This document shows, one piece after another, positions 11,413 through 22,354 of a stretch of 64,000 nt of DNA. The first letter of the stretch is position 1, and each line of letters opens with the position of its first letter. Below the pieces are notes generated by a model. It saw only the letters and a list, made by a program, of their open reading frames with translations. It was not told the DNA's origin and made no database searches. Source of the stretch: Marthasterias glacialis (taxonomy: Eukaryota; Echinodermata; Asteroidea; Forcipulatida; Asteriidae); assembly GCA_911728455.2 (NCBI GenBank), contig OU452223.1, positions 5,850,174 to 5,914,173 on the forward strand, in the 5' to 3' direction. The translations under genes were made by a program, and so were the position numbers.

Positions 11413-11867
11413 TTTTGTTTTTACTTTTACTTTTATGTAGTGTTTTAAAATGTGCTGGGTTGTGCTGAGCTCTTTGTGAGTTATTGATCCGCACCTCTGG
11501 TGTTTTTACAAATCCAATTTGAATTGGTGGTTCTAATTGTATATATTAGTGGGTTGTTGTTGTTGCTTTGATTGTATTTTTAAGATGTACTATGATCCGT
11601 CATGGATATTTTTTTAGCGTGTTTTTACTATTATGTACTTTTAGTCATTTTATTGTTCAGCGCATTTGAACAAACTTTATTTGGAATTTGCGCTTTATAA
11701 ATGAATAAATTATTATTATTATTATTATCCCCCCCCCCTTCCCAAACATTTAAATGAATTCCTATTAACAAGTAAGGGAAAACATAGTACCCAAGTAAAG
11801 TCGCGTCAAGGCTGTCCTTAAAGGTTTGGTGAATTACTTAGTATTGATGTTTTTATTTTTAGTTTTT

Positions 11868-12035
11868 TACCCATACACCAATGTGTGTTAAGAACTGTAT
11901 ACTCACTACTTTCTCGAGTCCTGTGAAAAAATATTCACAGTCATTTTCTCGGGTGGGATTCAAACCCACAACCCCCACTAATTCTCGAGCAGATGTCTTA
12001 CCAACTAGACTACCGAGACTGCCCGGTAGCTAGAG
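11868..12035 (-). mobile_element. tRNA-derived SINE, family 2
   Basis: On the minus strand the head reads TCGGTAGTCTAGTTGG (box A) and then GGGTTTGAATCCC (box B). The body contains TTCACAGGACTCGAGAAAG and ends near GTGTATGGGTAAAAA. Other copies are at 49.12-49.26 kb, 49.32-49.48 kb and 53.57-53.83 kb. Confidence 0.75.
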
Positions 12036-12271
12036 GCAGTTCGAATCCTATCTAGCTATCTAGCTACCAGGTGCGCTCGGCCAATCATGACCAATGGAAA
12101 ATTCTATACAGTGTGGATTGCGTGTTGGCGTATAGAGACTGGTATCCTGTCTTGACTGCGCAGAACAATATGCAAGCCAGGGCATCAGCGAACACCTTTT
12201 TGTTTGGAAATAGTAGTTTATGTCAGATTCGTAAAAAATCCGCTTCGTCAGAGCGCCCACACATATACCAG

Positions 12272-12345
12272 ACTGGGGCGCTCGTACGACCGATAATGCC
12301 AAAATCTCAAAAAAGGAGTACAGCGCCCCAGTTACTGGGTCTAGT
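12272..12345 (+). repeat. GCGCCCCAG inverted-end module, about 75 bp
   Basis: The module runs from ACTGGGGCGCTCGTACGACC through AAAATCTCAAAAAAGGAGTAC to AGCGCCCCAGTTACTGGG, so its two ends are inverted copies. Further copies lie at about 12,708-12,776, 12,785-12,853 (inverted), 13,731-13,817 and 15,525-15,591 (inverted). The last two form the outer ends of the foldback element. Confidence 0.75.
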
Positions 12346-12539
12346 AATTGACAAAACCTTTAATTTTAAGCCATGTGTGGAATGTGTGGGTGTGTGCTCA
12401 TATTGCATGGACTATGGGCAACACAAAGTTTTGTGTGTGGACTTACAGGTAAAGGGATAGCGTAAGACTGCCTTTGCAATCAAGGCTAGTCTGGCCTGGC
12501 GTCTTACTTTAGTACTGTTATTTAACATTTGTTGGAAGG

Positions 12540-13045
12540 CATTTTTAAAAGGCATACAATTAAAGCATTTTATTTTATCTTTGATATCTTGAGAAGCCAG
12601 TAGGCGATTTTCCAGCAATTTGGTTGAGTCTTTGGCAGTTGTTTTGAACAGGGTATCACAGATTTGTTTTAAATCCGCTCTGTGGTCCAGTTGCTACATG
12701 TATCATGCTGGGGTGCTAGTACGACCAATAATGTCAAAATCTAAGAAAAAAAGGAGTACAGCACCCCAGTAACTGTGTCTACTTAGACCCAGTAACTGGG
12801 GAAATGTACTCCTTTTTTTAGATTTTGACATTATCGGTTGTACTAGCGCCCCAGCTTGAAAAATATAGCAACTGGACCTGCCAGGAGGATTTAAAACGCC
12901 TCTGTTAAAAAAATACCTAAGACTCAGCAGAATTGCTGGAAAATCGCCTACTGGCTTTTCCAGATATCCAAGATGAAATAAAATGCATTTTTGTACTGAA
13001 AATTATTTTCTGTCCTCCACATCGATGATTTTTAGGCCAACTAAA
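12540..13045. repeat. Palindromic relic of the foldback family
   Basis: The left half (12,540-12,777) and right half (12,788-13,010) are inverted copies. Both carry GCATTTTATTTTATCTT-like DNA at the outside, CCAGTAGGCGATTTTCCAGC next, and the GCGCCCCAG module at the centre. A related arm occurs at 13,540-13,730, inverted with respect to the right half. The DNA between, 13,045-13,540, shows no coding family. Confidence 0.7.
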
Positions 13046-13730
13046 AGTGCAGTCGTTACGATAGATCTGCACTTTCCTACCACGTGACATCAACTACTGT
13101 TCCCTAAGCAAAAGCATTGTGTGTTCCTTGATGCGCTGACTTGTATATTATTTGCATATTTATTAACTGGTATGCTGGTATGCGGTGCGCTGGTCCTATG
13201 GGCTGGTTCCGCGTACCAGTTAATTTTGCAACTCCGGTTGCCATGTTTGTTGCAATACTGTTTGAATAGGATCTGAGTTACGGTGAGAATTTATCACTTT
13301 TTAACAACTTTTAGTTTGCGGAGTGGATTTTCTGGACCCGTGCAACGCTCGATGAGAGTTGAAAGAACACATACATAGAGCCTAGTTTTGGCGAGATCTG
13401 ATTTCGAAAAAGAACTGTAGCCATGTAAACGTGAAGGGCAGAAAGTTTTGAATATGATTTTGTACATGTCACTCTATGAGGTTCGTGGAGACGATAGCAG
13501 AACGAACCTCATAAGTCATAGTTCTAGGAGTAGGTTGTCAGAGGCCCTAAAAATCATCAATTTGGAGGAAAGAAAATGATCATGAGTACAATTGAATGCA
13601 TTTTAATTCACCTTAAACACTTGGAGAAGACAGTAGGCGAATTTTGAGCAATTCTGTTGAGTCTAAGGCATTCTTTTTAACAGAGGTGTTTTAAATTCTC
13701 CTGACCGTCGCAGTTACTACATATTCCTTA

Positions 13731-15591
13731 CTGGGGCGCTAGTAGTAGTGTACGGCGGATAAATGTCAAAATCTCAAAAAAGGAGTAGGCCTACAGCGCC
13801 CCAGTTACTGGGTCTAAGTTGATACAGTGAAAAACACAACAAAAGGATTGTTTATGTACAGAGCACCGAGCAATACATACATCACACATGTATTACCAGA
13901 TAACAAGCAATAGTAATGATATCCATATAATTCATAAATACATAATCTGGAAACAGACACACTCTGTGAGCCTAACCACGTTGGCGGGCAAGTCTGCCAT
14001 TTTTGAAATATTTTTCGCCGCTGGCGAAACATTTAACTCATAATTTATCGATACTCTGAGAAAATATGCAATAGTGTCAGTTTAATTTTTGAACAAGAAA
14101 CACCTAAAGATTTGTTATCATGCATTGCACTGAAGAAAAAATGTGATAAATGAAGAGAAAAATGGAAATTTACCTTGACCATTTTTCGTCACATGCTCGC
14201 CTCGTTGATGAAAATTCAATGTGTGCGCGCGCAGCTGTTTTAAACAGCCTGCAATTCCTATAGTCTGGTTCCAAGACCCAAAAATCTCCAAAATATTCTA
14301 ACCAGAGTCGTCAGGGGAATCATTTTGGTCAGGGAAACATACCACAATTCCTATAGCCTGGTTCCCGGTCCCTACATGGTTTTCGTTCTGACCCTGGTTC
14401 TGACTGCATATTACATCCCAACAAATTATCAAAATGTTCAAGGAACTACTTTGAATGACAGCGATGAAAGGTTTATAATAATATGTGAGCAATTTTGGAT
14501 TTCATGGTAAATTTTATTTAACAAAATGCTTGTATACTGTCCAAGAATCAATTTTCCAAAATTAAAACTTTTTTAAGTAGAATCTTTTGTCATGCATTAT
14601 AAATGGGAAAAAGGAAATTAAAATTTAGTAATTATGTCTTACAAAATTTCGAAAGAAAACCCACTGTAGTCATTTTTTCTTTGTTAACCCCAAAACTAAA
14701 TGATAAATGTACCCAATCAATTTTACTTAACATTTTTAGCCAAAATTGCTCACATATTACTGAAACTTTTCATTGCTATCATTCAAAGTAGTTCCTCGAA
14801 TCATCGAATGTTAATGTGTTAGTATAAAGACAGCCAGGGGCCGGTAACCAGTCTATAGGAGTTGCAGGCTGTTCAAAACAGCAGCGCGCGCACACATTGG
14901 ATTTTCGTCAACGAGGCGAACATGTGACGGAAAATGGCCAAGGTAAATTTCCATTTTGCTCTTCATTTATCACATTGTTTCTTCAGTACAATTTATGATA
15001 ACATATCTTTAGGTGTTTCTCGTTCAAAAATTAAAACTGATACTCTTGCAAAGCTTCTAAGAGTATCGACAAATTATGAGTTAAATGTTTTGCCAGCGGT
15101 GAAAAATATTTCAAAAATGGCAGACTTGCCCGCCAACGTGGTTAGGCTCACAGAGTGTGTCTCATGTCTGTTTCCAGATTATGAATTATGAATTGTATTG
15201 ATATTATTACATAGTGCTCGTTATTTGGTTATACATGTGTGATGTATTTCTCTGTGCTTTTCTATGTTAACAATAAGGAAAAGTTTCCATATCTGGCTAC
15301 CACTTTTTCTAAGGTATTTTCTAAATTGTTTAACGCATGTTGGGCTTTATTTCCCTTTTTTGATATTCCTCTCGAGGAATTGGTAGCAAAAATGGTAATT
15401 ATTGACCTTAAAAAAGAAAAATCAAGTGGACATTTCATTACGCAGCTGGAACTTCTCCGCACGTTCATGCCCAAATGAACTAAAATGGCGTTTAGCTTGT
15501 AATAATAATACACTATGCTTAGACCCAGTAACTGGGGCGCTGTACTCCTTTTTGAGATTTTGACATTATTGGTCGTACTAGCGCCCCAGTC
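13731..15591. mobile_element. Foldback-type element, about 1.9 kb
   Basis: Almost the whole element is one imperfect palindrome centred near 14.6 kb. Pairs include: the GCGCCCCAG modules at both ends; 13,950-14,060 with 15,090-15,190 (around GCCTAACCACGTTGGCGGGC); 14,165-14,275 with 14,835-14,955 (around GTGTGCGCGCGC); and 14,440-14,500 with 14,735-14,795. The right arm has about 0.25 kb of extra DNA near 15,250-15,510. Short open frames inside fall on the palindrome arms and look fortuitous. No transposase is present, so any mobility would need help in trans. Confidence 0.85.
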
Positions 15592-15649
15592 CGTGATATA
15601 TTTGGAAAGTGTGGCGAGATGTTAAATTGAAAAAATTACTTTCCGACCA

Positions 15650-17490
15650 CGCGCCAGACCCCACCGCAGCTGCTAACTCAACTGCCTTGTCAAATGAAGC
15701 ATAGTCATAGTGAACACTACAAATATCCTTACAAATAAAATCGTTAATCGACTGGCCAGCGGGAAAAGACAAATGATGAATGAGACAGAATGAATTTGGT
15801 GCCTGTTTTGGAACCAGCCCAATTGGGGAGCAATGTAAATTTGGAAAAGGGCGAACTGCAAATGGGCCTGCAACTCGACCCAACGCAATTTCACCACAAC
15901 TTTTTGTTTTACCACTTGTAGCCGCGCAGCTGCAGAGTGCAAACATATGGAATCACGGGCAACCCGTGGGCCAGTGTAACCTAAAGAAAAGCCATTGGCA
16001 AAGCCATCATGTAAAACGCGAACTGTGCCAAAATCATGATAATCGTCTAGACATTTGTCCAAAGTTGCAAGTTTAATTGGCGTTGGCAGAGCGAAAAGAT
16101 CTGGTTCCCAATCCAGAATGAGTATTTTGCTGACCTGAACCTGCTGTCGGGTTGGGCCTCAAACCGACAGGCTTTACTGCCAGGGAAGCCACTTTAGCTG
16201 GCAAAGCTGCGGCCCTGCTATGCGCCGGCAAAGCAACTGTTGGCTTCACCCAACGCGCATTACCAGCCTGACCAAATTTACAACGACTAGCACCGTGGCC
16301 AGTAGAATTGCATTTGCTGCACTGATGGCTGTACTTGGAAATTACAAGGCAGGCATGGAAATTACAAGCCTGTGCACTGTTGAAAGCATAGCAAACCCCG
16401 GGCCCTACGGGAGCACCCTTGACCTTGGGAGATGGCGCTGAAAATTGCGAAGCATGGTAAGAAACAACCCTGGTAGCCGCAACTGTAAGCCATAATTCCA
16501 TATCAAGGTTGCCCCACGAACGTGCCGGGTTGCTAGACTGTCCCAAGCGAAATTGTGCATTGTACAATCTCCAGCCCGCCCCTGGAAATTGCACAGCGGT
16601 GAGCCTAACAATCTCCACGTATTTAAGCAGCTCTGCATAACGAGAAGGACGCCTTTCCAAAAATATTGAAATAAATGTATGGAAAGCGGAGTGCTAAGCG
16701 TCAATGGTTTCAATCTTTTTCGGATTAATACCCGGCTTGCGCAACACAAGATCCCCTCTTCAGCAACCAAAGATAAAGTGGAGGCATCCTGCTCAGATTT
16801 AGCGAGAACCGCGCTAGCCTTGTCATGAGGCAAAAGTGCTAAATTCACAAACTCGCTCCGCCAAACTTTTTCCTTCGTTTGTTGCGGAACATACAAACCA
16901 AGCGGACAACCAAAACCCACCAAAGGAACTGCTCCAGGCTGACCCACACCCTGGCCTATGCCCTGACTAACAACAATGTGACCCTGTCCATACTCACCCC
17001 CCACTCGTGACTGTCCAGGGGTAAATTATTGAAAGCAATACCAGCAGCAGTGGTAGCAACAGGCAACACAGAGGCGACATCTGCGGTTAAAACTGAGCTA
17101 AGAGGGGCAAGAGATGGGTAGGCCATGTTGGTTGTGCTTGGGCAGAGCAGCTCCATCGATGCAGAAGGAATTGAGAACCCATTGCAGGGGGTGACAGGGT
17201 TGAAGGGTGCGGTCCGTTGGCATCTATGGCCTGCAACTCCGACACAGGGGGAGTCTGGTGTAATGGTAAATGCCTAGGGGCAGACATCTGGATGGATGCC
17301 GATGAAGCAGCCTCTGCTACGGGATGAATACCCAACTTTGGGCGTTGACGTTTCTTAGGCCTACTCTTCTTGCTCTTCTTAGCAGCTTGACTGGCCTGGC
17401 TGCCAACGTCACATGGCCATGGGTGGTACGTGCCACCTCCTCACCATCTTCCTCCAGAAAACGGGCTGGATGATGGCGTACTCTAGGCAT
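15650..17490 (-). pseudogene. Truncated DIRS-type (tyrosine-recombinase) retroelement: gag and start of RT
   Basis: Reading leftward from an ATG at 17,490, a Gag-like protein begins. It includes a basic KKSKKSRPKKRQRPKL stretch near 17.34-17.39 kb and a Gln/Pro-rich part. It is followed by a domain with VPQQTKEKVWRSEFVNL, then PSRYAELLKYVEIVRLTA, and finally a Cys/His cluster (CSKCNSTGHGASRCK) at about 16.29-16.34 kb. The text GFANGFSLGYTGPRVA and then EIALGRVAGPF, CSPIGLVPKQAPNSF and IHHLSFPAGQSINDF mark the N-terminal part of a DIRS-type reverse transcriptase. Frameshifts fall near 16.66-16.70 kb, near 15.9 kb and in the N-terminal part, and the RT stops at about 15.65 kb, close to the foldback element. 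RNase H, methyltransferase and tyrosine recombinase are absent. Confidence 0.85.
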
Positions 17491-17960
17491 AATTAAGTCC
17501 GAATCACAATAACCACAGAAATTTTTTTATGTACAACCAAACAGTTTGGTTGACTGTGACGAAGTGAAGGTTACCCGCTACAACAAAATACCAATGCTAA
17601 ACCAAGGTTTGTGATTGGTTATTAGTTTTACTTAATTTACAGATCCAGGTCACCCACTACCGTAGGTTCAAATGCATAACTCCATCTTACCAAATAAGGT
17701 ATTGAATTACGCAGTGCCCCCTTTAAAACCTTGACTTTTCGCCATCGCAAGGTGAGCACACATGCAGCTGATTGACCTTGAAACCCACTTTCCAAGGTCA
17801 CCGGAAAATATCAATTAACTACGCGTGCGCAGAAGATCACAGGACTGCACAGAGTATGTATGCAACCAAACGACGAACGGTAAAGCCTGCCCGTTTAGTT
17901 TCGATGAGCATAGGGCATTTTATCATTGATTGATGATAAAAGGAATTATTTATTTGATTA
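17491..17960. other. Probable 5' flank of the DIRS relic; no gene
   Basis: Nothing coding is seen. This is where the element's 5' terminal repeat would lie, but I found no clear repeat partner in the window. Confidence 0.3.
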
Positions 17961-18300
17961 GTGGCGTGTTGTGGCCAAGCGGATAAGAACACCGGACTCA
18001 AGCTCTCGTGTTTCTGATCAGCAGAGTGTTGGTTTGAGTCTCGGTCGTGATACTTGTGTCCTTAAGCAAGACACTTAACCATTATTGCTGCGTCCTTGGG
18101 ATGGGACGTAAGGCCCTAGGTCCTGTGTGTTGTGTAAAAGAACCCAGTGCACTTATCGCAAAAAGAAGGGGTTCGCCCAGGTGTTCCTGGTTTGATCGCC
18201 TGCAGATTGCGCCACATAGCACCTTGTAAACCGTCATATGGTATAATGTTTGCTTCGATGATAAGCGATGAAACTCACACAATATTATGATCACTGTGAT
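17961..18300 (+). mobile_element. tRNA-derived SINE, family 1 (3'-truncated)
   Basis: Box A reads GTGGCCAAGCGG and box B is the slightly decayed TTGGTTTGAGTCTC. The family core CCTTAAGCAAGACACTTAACC and GAACCCAGTGCACTTATCGC follow. The usual 3' end with GGCGC and (ATT)n is missing. Confidence 0.8.
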
Positions 18301-18702
18301 TAAGGCTGTGCATCTACGGGTAATTTTAGAACCGGGTACCCGAAATAAATACCGGTTGGGTACCCGTTACCCGTGAGGAAGCTAGCAAGTACCAAATCAG
18401 CCAGCCCCACTGTACTGCCATAGAATAAAATAAGACGTCCATCCATTGCAGCGCCAGCCTGCCCACCAGACCCGACCACCTGTGAACTGTGAACAATTTC
18501 TTGCTGACCTGGATTTTCCTTATAATGCCGATCATAGTCTTACACATGCTTGGATGCTTTTCATTGGCTACCAGCCAACTTTGAGCTGTCAATGTTTGAC
18601 ACAATGAGCCAATTGGCGAGCGTCTTGTCTGACTCCGAACTACCATCCATTTACAGCGTGACTACATTTTCTGCAACAAAAAATACAGTAGCAGGCAGCT
18701 CT
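18301..18702. other. Unassigned DNA
   Basis: A short direct repeat of GGGTACCCG-type DNA is visible near 18,335-18,375. No gene or named element is recognised. Confidence 0.3.
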
Positions 18703-18995
18703 TTTGAATAGACTGATCCATTAAGCCCTGGCTACCTTAGCAACTGCCTAACAACAGCACATGTGTGACTTTCTTGCCACAATCGCAGCAGTGGTTCGAT
18801 TACGGCTACATTGGATACACGCGCGTACATGTGCGTGGTTTTCGTGGACGGTATGGATTTAGTTTCCTGGCCTTTTGAGCAGTGTCTTGAGTCCAAAGAA
18901 CAATGCAGACAGGAACACTGTTAAACCACATTGACATGACTGTACAGGGACCATCACTGTGGGATTTGCACCACCAGAAATACAAACAAATTAAA
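18703..18995 (+). mobile_element. Partial MITE, TAGACCGATCCATTAAGCCC family
   Basis: It begins TAGACTGATCCATTAAGCCC and is collinear with the first 300 bases of the complete copy at 56,651-57,100. It lacks the right terminal inverted repeat. It lies just outside the inner edge of the right arm of the giant inverted repeat. Confidence 0.75.
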
Positions 18996-19439
18996 ACACC
19001 ATCCCCCCCTCCCCCGTCCCCCGCTTCCCTGGCTCATACGCCTATGGCCAAAGACACTAGGGGTTATGTTTTTTTTCAAAGGGAATAAATTTGACCCTGA
19101 AAAACTATTGCCCCAACGAGTGAATTGGTTTTATTCTGTTTCAGTTAATTTTGTGATGTGTGTTTTGTCCAGCTGTGAATGTTTGTCTTACAGGCAAATT
19201 AACACCAAATATTATTTGTTAAAGAGTGTTTTCTTGTTGAGTTTCTATTATTTATTTGCTCCTACATCAGACCTGAAAAATCAATCAATGGACCCCAAAC
19301 AGTGTATTGTGTTTCATTCTGTATCAAATTATTTGTGATTCGTGTTTTGTCCAATTGTGAATGGTTGTCTTTTCAAAGTAAGGTAATAAATTTGCCCTGA
19401 AGTAACTGACCCCAAGAAGTGTATTGTTTTTAATTCTAT

Positions 19440-19770
19440 GTCAGTGAGTGTAGTCACTGTACAGTGTGGAAACCTGGGCGCTCACTACCCAGCAGGAGAA
19501 GACCTGAAATGGTAGATACACCTGTATGCTGAGAATGGACTGGGATCTGTCATTGACTGACAATATGAGGAACACCGACCTCTATGGCGGTCTACAAAAA
19601 GTATTGGAGAATTAAACTCAACAGTAACGGATGAAATTTGCAGGGCAGCCTCCTCCCTCATCTTGCGGGAGGGAACCAACCCTAGGAAAGGCCTTCAGAG
19701 GCAAGAGGAGGTCGTCCTATATTGACGTCCTAAAGAGGGATACAGGAGTCCCCAAAGACTGAAGAAACAG
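19440..19770 (+). pseudogene. Relic of a LINE C-terminal region (right-arm copy)
   Basis: The plus strand reads VETWALTTQQEKT, then a stop, then GRYTCMLRM, NMRNTDLYGGLQKV and RRSSYIDVLKRDTG. This is the mirror copy of 2,870-3,180, slightly better preserved at its N-terminal end. It resembles the post-RT region of animal LINEs and has several stops. Confidence 0.6.
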
Positions 19771-20508
19771 GAACAATCGGACTAGATTGAAAAGATGAGA
19801 TGGGCCCATGTTGATGGAGGACCTACGCCAGCCACGACCCCATTGATTTATTCTGTGTCAAATTAAAACATTTCTGGTAGCGTTCACCTGGACTGAACAA
19901 GCCACTGATAATGCTGAGAGTGATGTAAGGGATGGAGTTGATGGTTACCTTGTCATCCCATCAGAGTGATGAAGGACTACCTAACCACAACATGCACATC
20001 ATGAACACAGTCACTCTCCAGAAAGTAACACAGCCACAAATCCTGCAGATCTTAGACCAGAAAAGATGCCTTGAATTGCAAAGATGAGCTACCAGCAATT
20101 GATGTTGTGAAAATCAAGATGAAGACTTGAGTAAAACTGAAGGATTTGCAGACAAGGAAGTTCAAATTAGAAGGACCAAAGATGGGCAGTGTGATGGAAA
20201 CGGCACCAGACTCCTTTAAACTGAAACACAAGAATATCAGCACAGCAACTGAATGTGAGATCCAAACATGAAAAAGACATCCAAATGTGTACAATGTATA
20301 TGTAGGTCTTGCAGAGTTGGATTATGAAGTTGTTCAAGTTCAAGAAGTTCTTACATGTTTTTGTCTGTACCTACTTAATTATTCACCAAGGAGTTGAGTG
20401 TTGATGTAGATTTTAGTATAGTAGGGTATAACTGTCGAGACCTTGCCAGGTTATTTTACTCATTTTTGTATGCTTTGTTTACGCAACGCAGTGTGTTGAT
20501 AAGCACCG

Positions 20509-20704
20509 TATTAACCCAGTTCACCTGACATCATCATTACAATTGTCTTGGTTGCGCCATTTTTATGAAGTCAATGTGCCCGTGTGTTTTACAGTGTAGT
20601 GCGAATTTTAGGCTATGTGGTGTTTACACACTTAACCTGTTGACTTCCAAAATAGTGAGCGTGGCACAGTCACCGCATGTGACATGCGTGCAAGGGGTCA
20701 ATAC
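20509..20704. mobile_element. MITE with TATTGACCC termini (right-arm copy)
   Basis: Inverted partner of 1,861-2,053. The ends are GTATTAACCCAGTTCACC and CAAGGGGTCAATA. The adjacent repeat of 'CTTGACCTTCTAGG' at 20.71-20.76 kb is a small local duplication. Confidence 0.7.
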
Positions 20705-20896
20705 TTATGACCTTCTAGGTACTTGACCTTCTAGGGGTCAATACTTGACCTTCTAGGTAAAAACTGATTTATTTTTCAGTAGTCATCTTTAAAAGACATT
20801 TTTCTGTTAGATTTTACTTTGCAGGCTGTCGTCACTCAGTGTAGTCACTGTGTGGGGAAGGCAATGTTGGAGCTGCCCTCTAAGCAGAAGATGTAG

Positions 20897-21153
20897 GGCC
20901 CAATTTCAGGGCTCTACTGCTTACTGTTAGTGAAACTGAATCAATGCTTAGGGAACCAGACAAATCTGTGCTTAACATAAACATATTTCAGAGGCAGCAA
21001 TAAATGTTTGCTTGTGTGCATCTGTACATCACATTACTAAGCATTCTTCACTTATACACAGCTTGCACAGAAATTGGGCGCTTACCCTGTAAGCAGAGAA
21101 TGATAATTGTAAGCACAGAATTACGCAGTAAGCAAAGCCATGACATTGGGTCC
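20897..21153. mobile_element. MITE, GGGCCCAATTTCAT family (right-arm copy)
   Basis: The left end is GGGCCCAATTTCAGGGCTCT and the right end is the inverted AGCCATGACATTGGGTCC. Partner of 1,590-1,836. Confidence 0.65.
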
Positions 21154-21959
21154 AGATGTCTAACCACAAGACTAACAAGCTTAACGAGCCCTCTTTTTGT
21201 AATTTCATACCAAGTATGACGTGGTTAAAAACTGATTTATTTTTCAGTAGTCATCTTTAAAAGACATTTTTCTGTTAGATTTTACTTTGCAGGCTGTCGT
21301 CACTCAGTGTAGTCACTGTGTGGGGAAGGCAATGCTGGAGCTGCCCTCTGAGCAGAAGATGTACCCCTCCTCAAATCCTACCATCACATGACAGAGAAAC
21401 ATTGCAATGATGGGAAGCAAACCCTGGTAATTTGGATTCGCGATGAATGATGGAGAAGTTTGATTTTTCTATATTTTTGCAAAGTATGAACAAAAAATTT
21501 AAAAAGAGTATTAACGAAAATTGTATCAAGATTTCTAGATACTGCATTAAAACTGGTGGCTTTTCCTTGCCGGTTCAGTGAGTAAATGACTTATGTTGAA
21601 GTTGTGTGCAGTTGCTAAAGGGTTTAACAACATAATGTGTACTGTTGGAAAGAGTACATGAATCTATGTGTTATATTTTGCAAGGTTTTCCATCTGATAC
21701 CACTAGTAACAAGAGTATAAAGAAAGATACAACTTAATTTTCATCTGCTGGTTTACCAGTAGGTAAGGTTTTGTAGAAAAATCCTGTAGTTAAGTCACTG
21801 ATATGGGTTAAACAGTTTTTAAAATCTTTAGCCAACCTTCGTAATCAATGGAGACAACAAAACAAGCACAAATTGTACTTAAAATTCTGAGCAATTTCAA
21901 TGTTGGACTATCACTAACGATGTAGTAAAAAGATGTTCTTATTGTCAGTCATTTTACAG

Positions 21960-22086
21960 GAAAGCCTGTGGTAAAAGAAACCATGGTGTCGTCTGAACAC
22001 TACAGTGCAAAGGGAGATCCTGAATCTGACATACCAGAGAGATGGGTTGCTGGGCAGGACATAAACCCTCATTATCAACATTCCTG
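21960..22086 (+). other. Candidate orphan exon, 127 nt
   Basis: A pyrimidine-rich acceptor ending TTTTACAG precedes the segment and a strong donor GTAAGT follows it. Between them one frame is open for 41 codons (about KPVVKETMVSSEHYSAKG at the start), needing two bases to complete the first codon and leaving two at the end. I do not recognise the protein. It lies in the part of the right arm that has no counterpart on the left, next to the cassette array, and could be an upstream exon of the same lost or unrecognised gene. Confidence 0.35.
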
Positions 22087-22354
22087 GTAAGTCTTTACTG
22101 AAATCATTGTTCTTTTCAACTACCGAAAAATGAACCATCCCTCTTTAAAGTTAAAACACAGGATTGTTCTTTGGTATGGGAAAAGTCGTTCCCTTCTGCA
22201 GAAGATCAACATGGATGGAACGCTCAGACATAATGTGAGTGTGATGTCCACCAAACAGTAAGCACCTCATTGACTCCTGCCCTATATTCAGTTTTCCTGT
22301 ATAAGTATCAAAGTCATGTAGACCATGGTGATCACACCATCGATTGGCAATCAT

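Larger units (their letters stand above)
7560..11729 (+). mobile_element. Near-complete CR1/L2-group LINE
   Basis: The element holds one long ORF (7,837-11,412) with endonuclease and reverse transcriptase. After it comes a 3' UTR of about 315 bases ending GCGCTTTATAAATGAATA and an (ATT)n tail at about 11,708-11,729, which is how CR1/L2-group LINEs typically end. The 5' limit is a guess, because no target-site duplication was identified. The intact frame and simple tail suggest a recent insertion compared with the wrecked retroelements around it. It lies in the spacer of the giant inverted repeat. Confidence 0.85.

Noticed and set aside
13260-13540. Promoter or gene between foldback relics
   Set aside because: No open frame, CpG enrichment or motif cluster supports it. 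It appears to be spacer between inverted arms.
14934-15513. Open frames of 79-85 codons around 15 kb
   Set aside because: They lie on the arms of the foldback palindrome and have no family resemblance.
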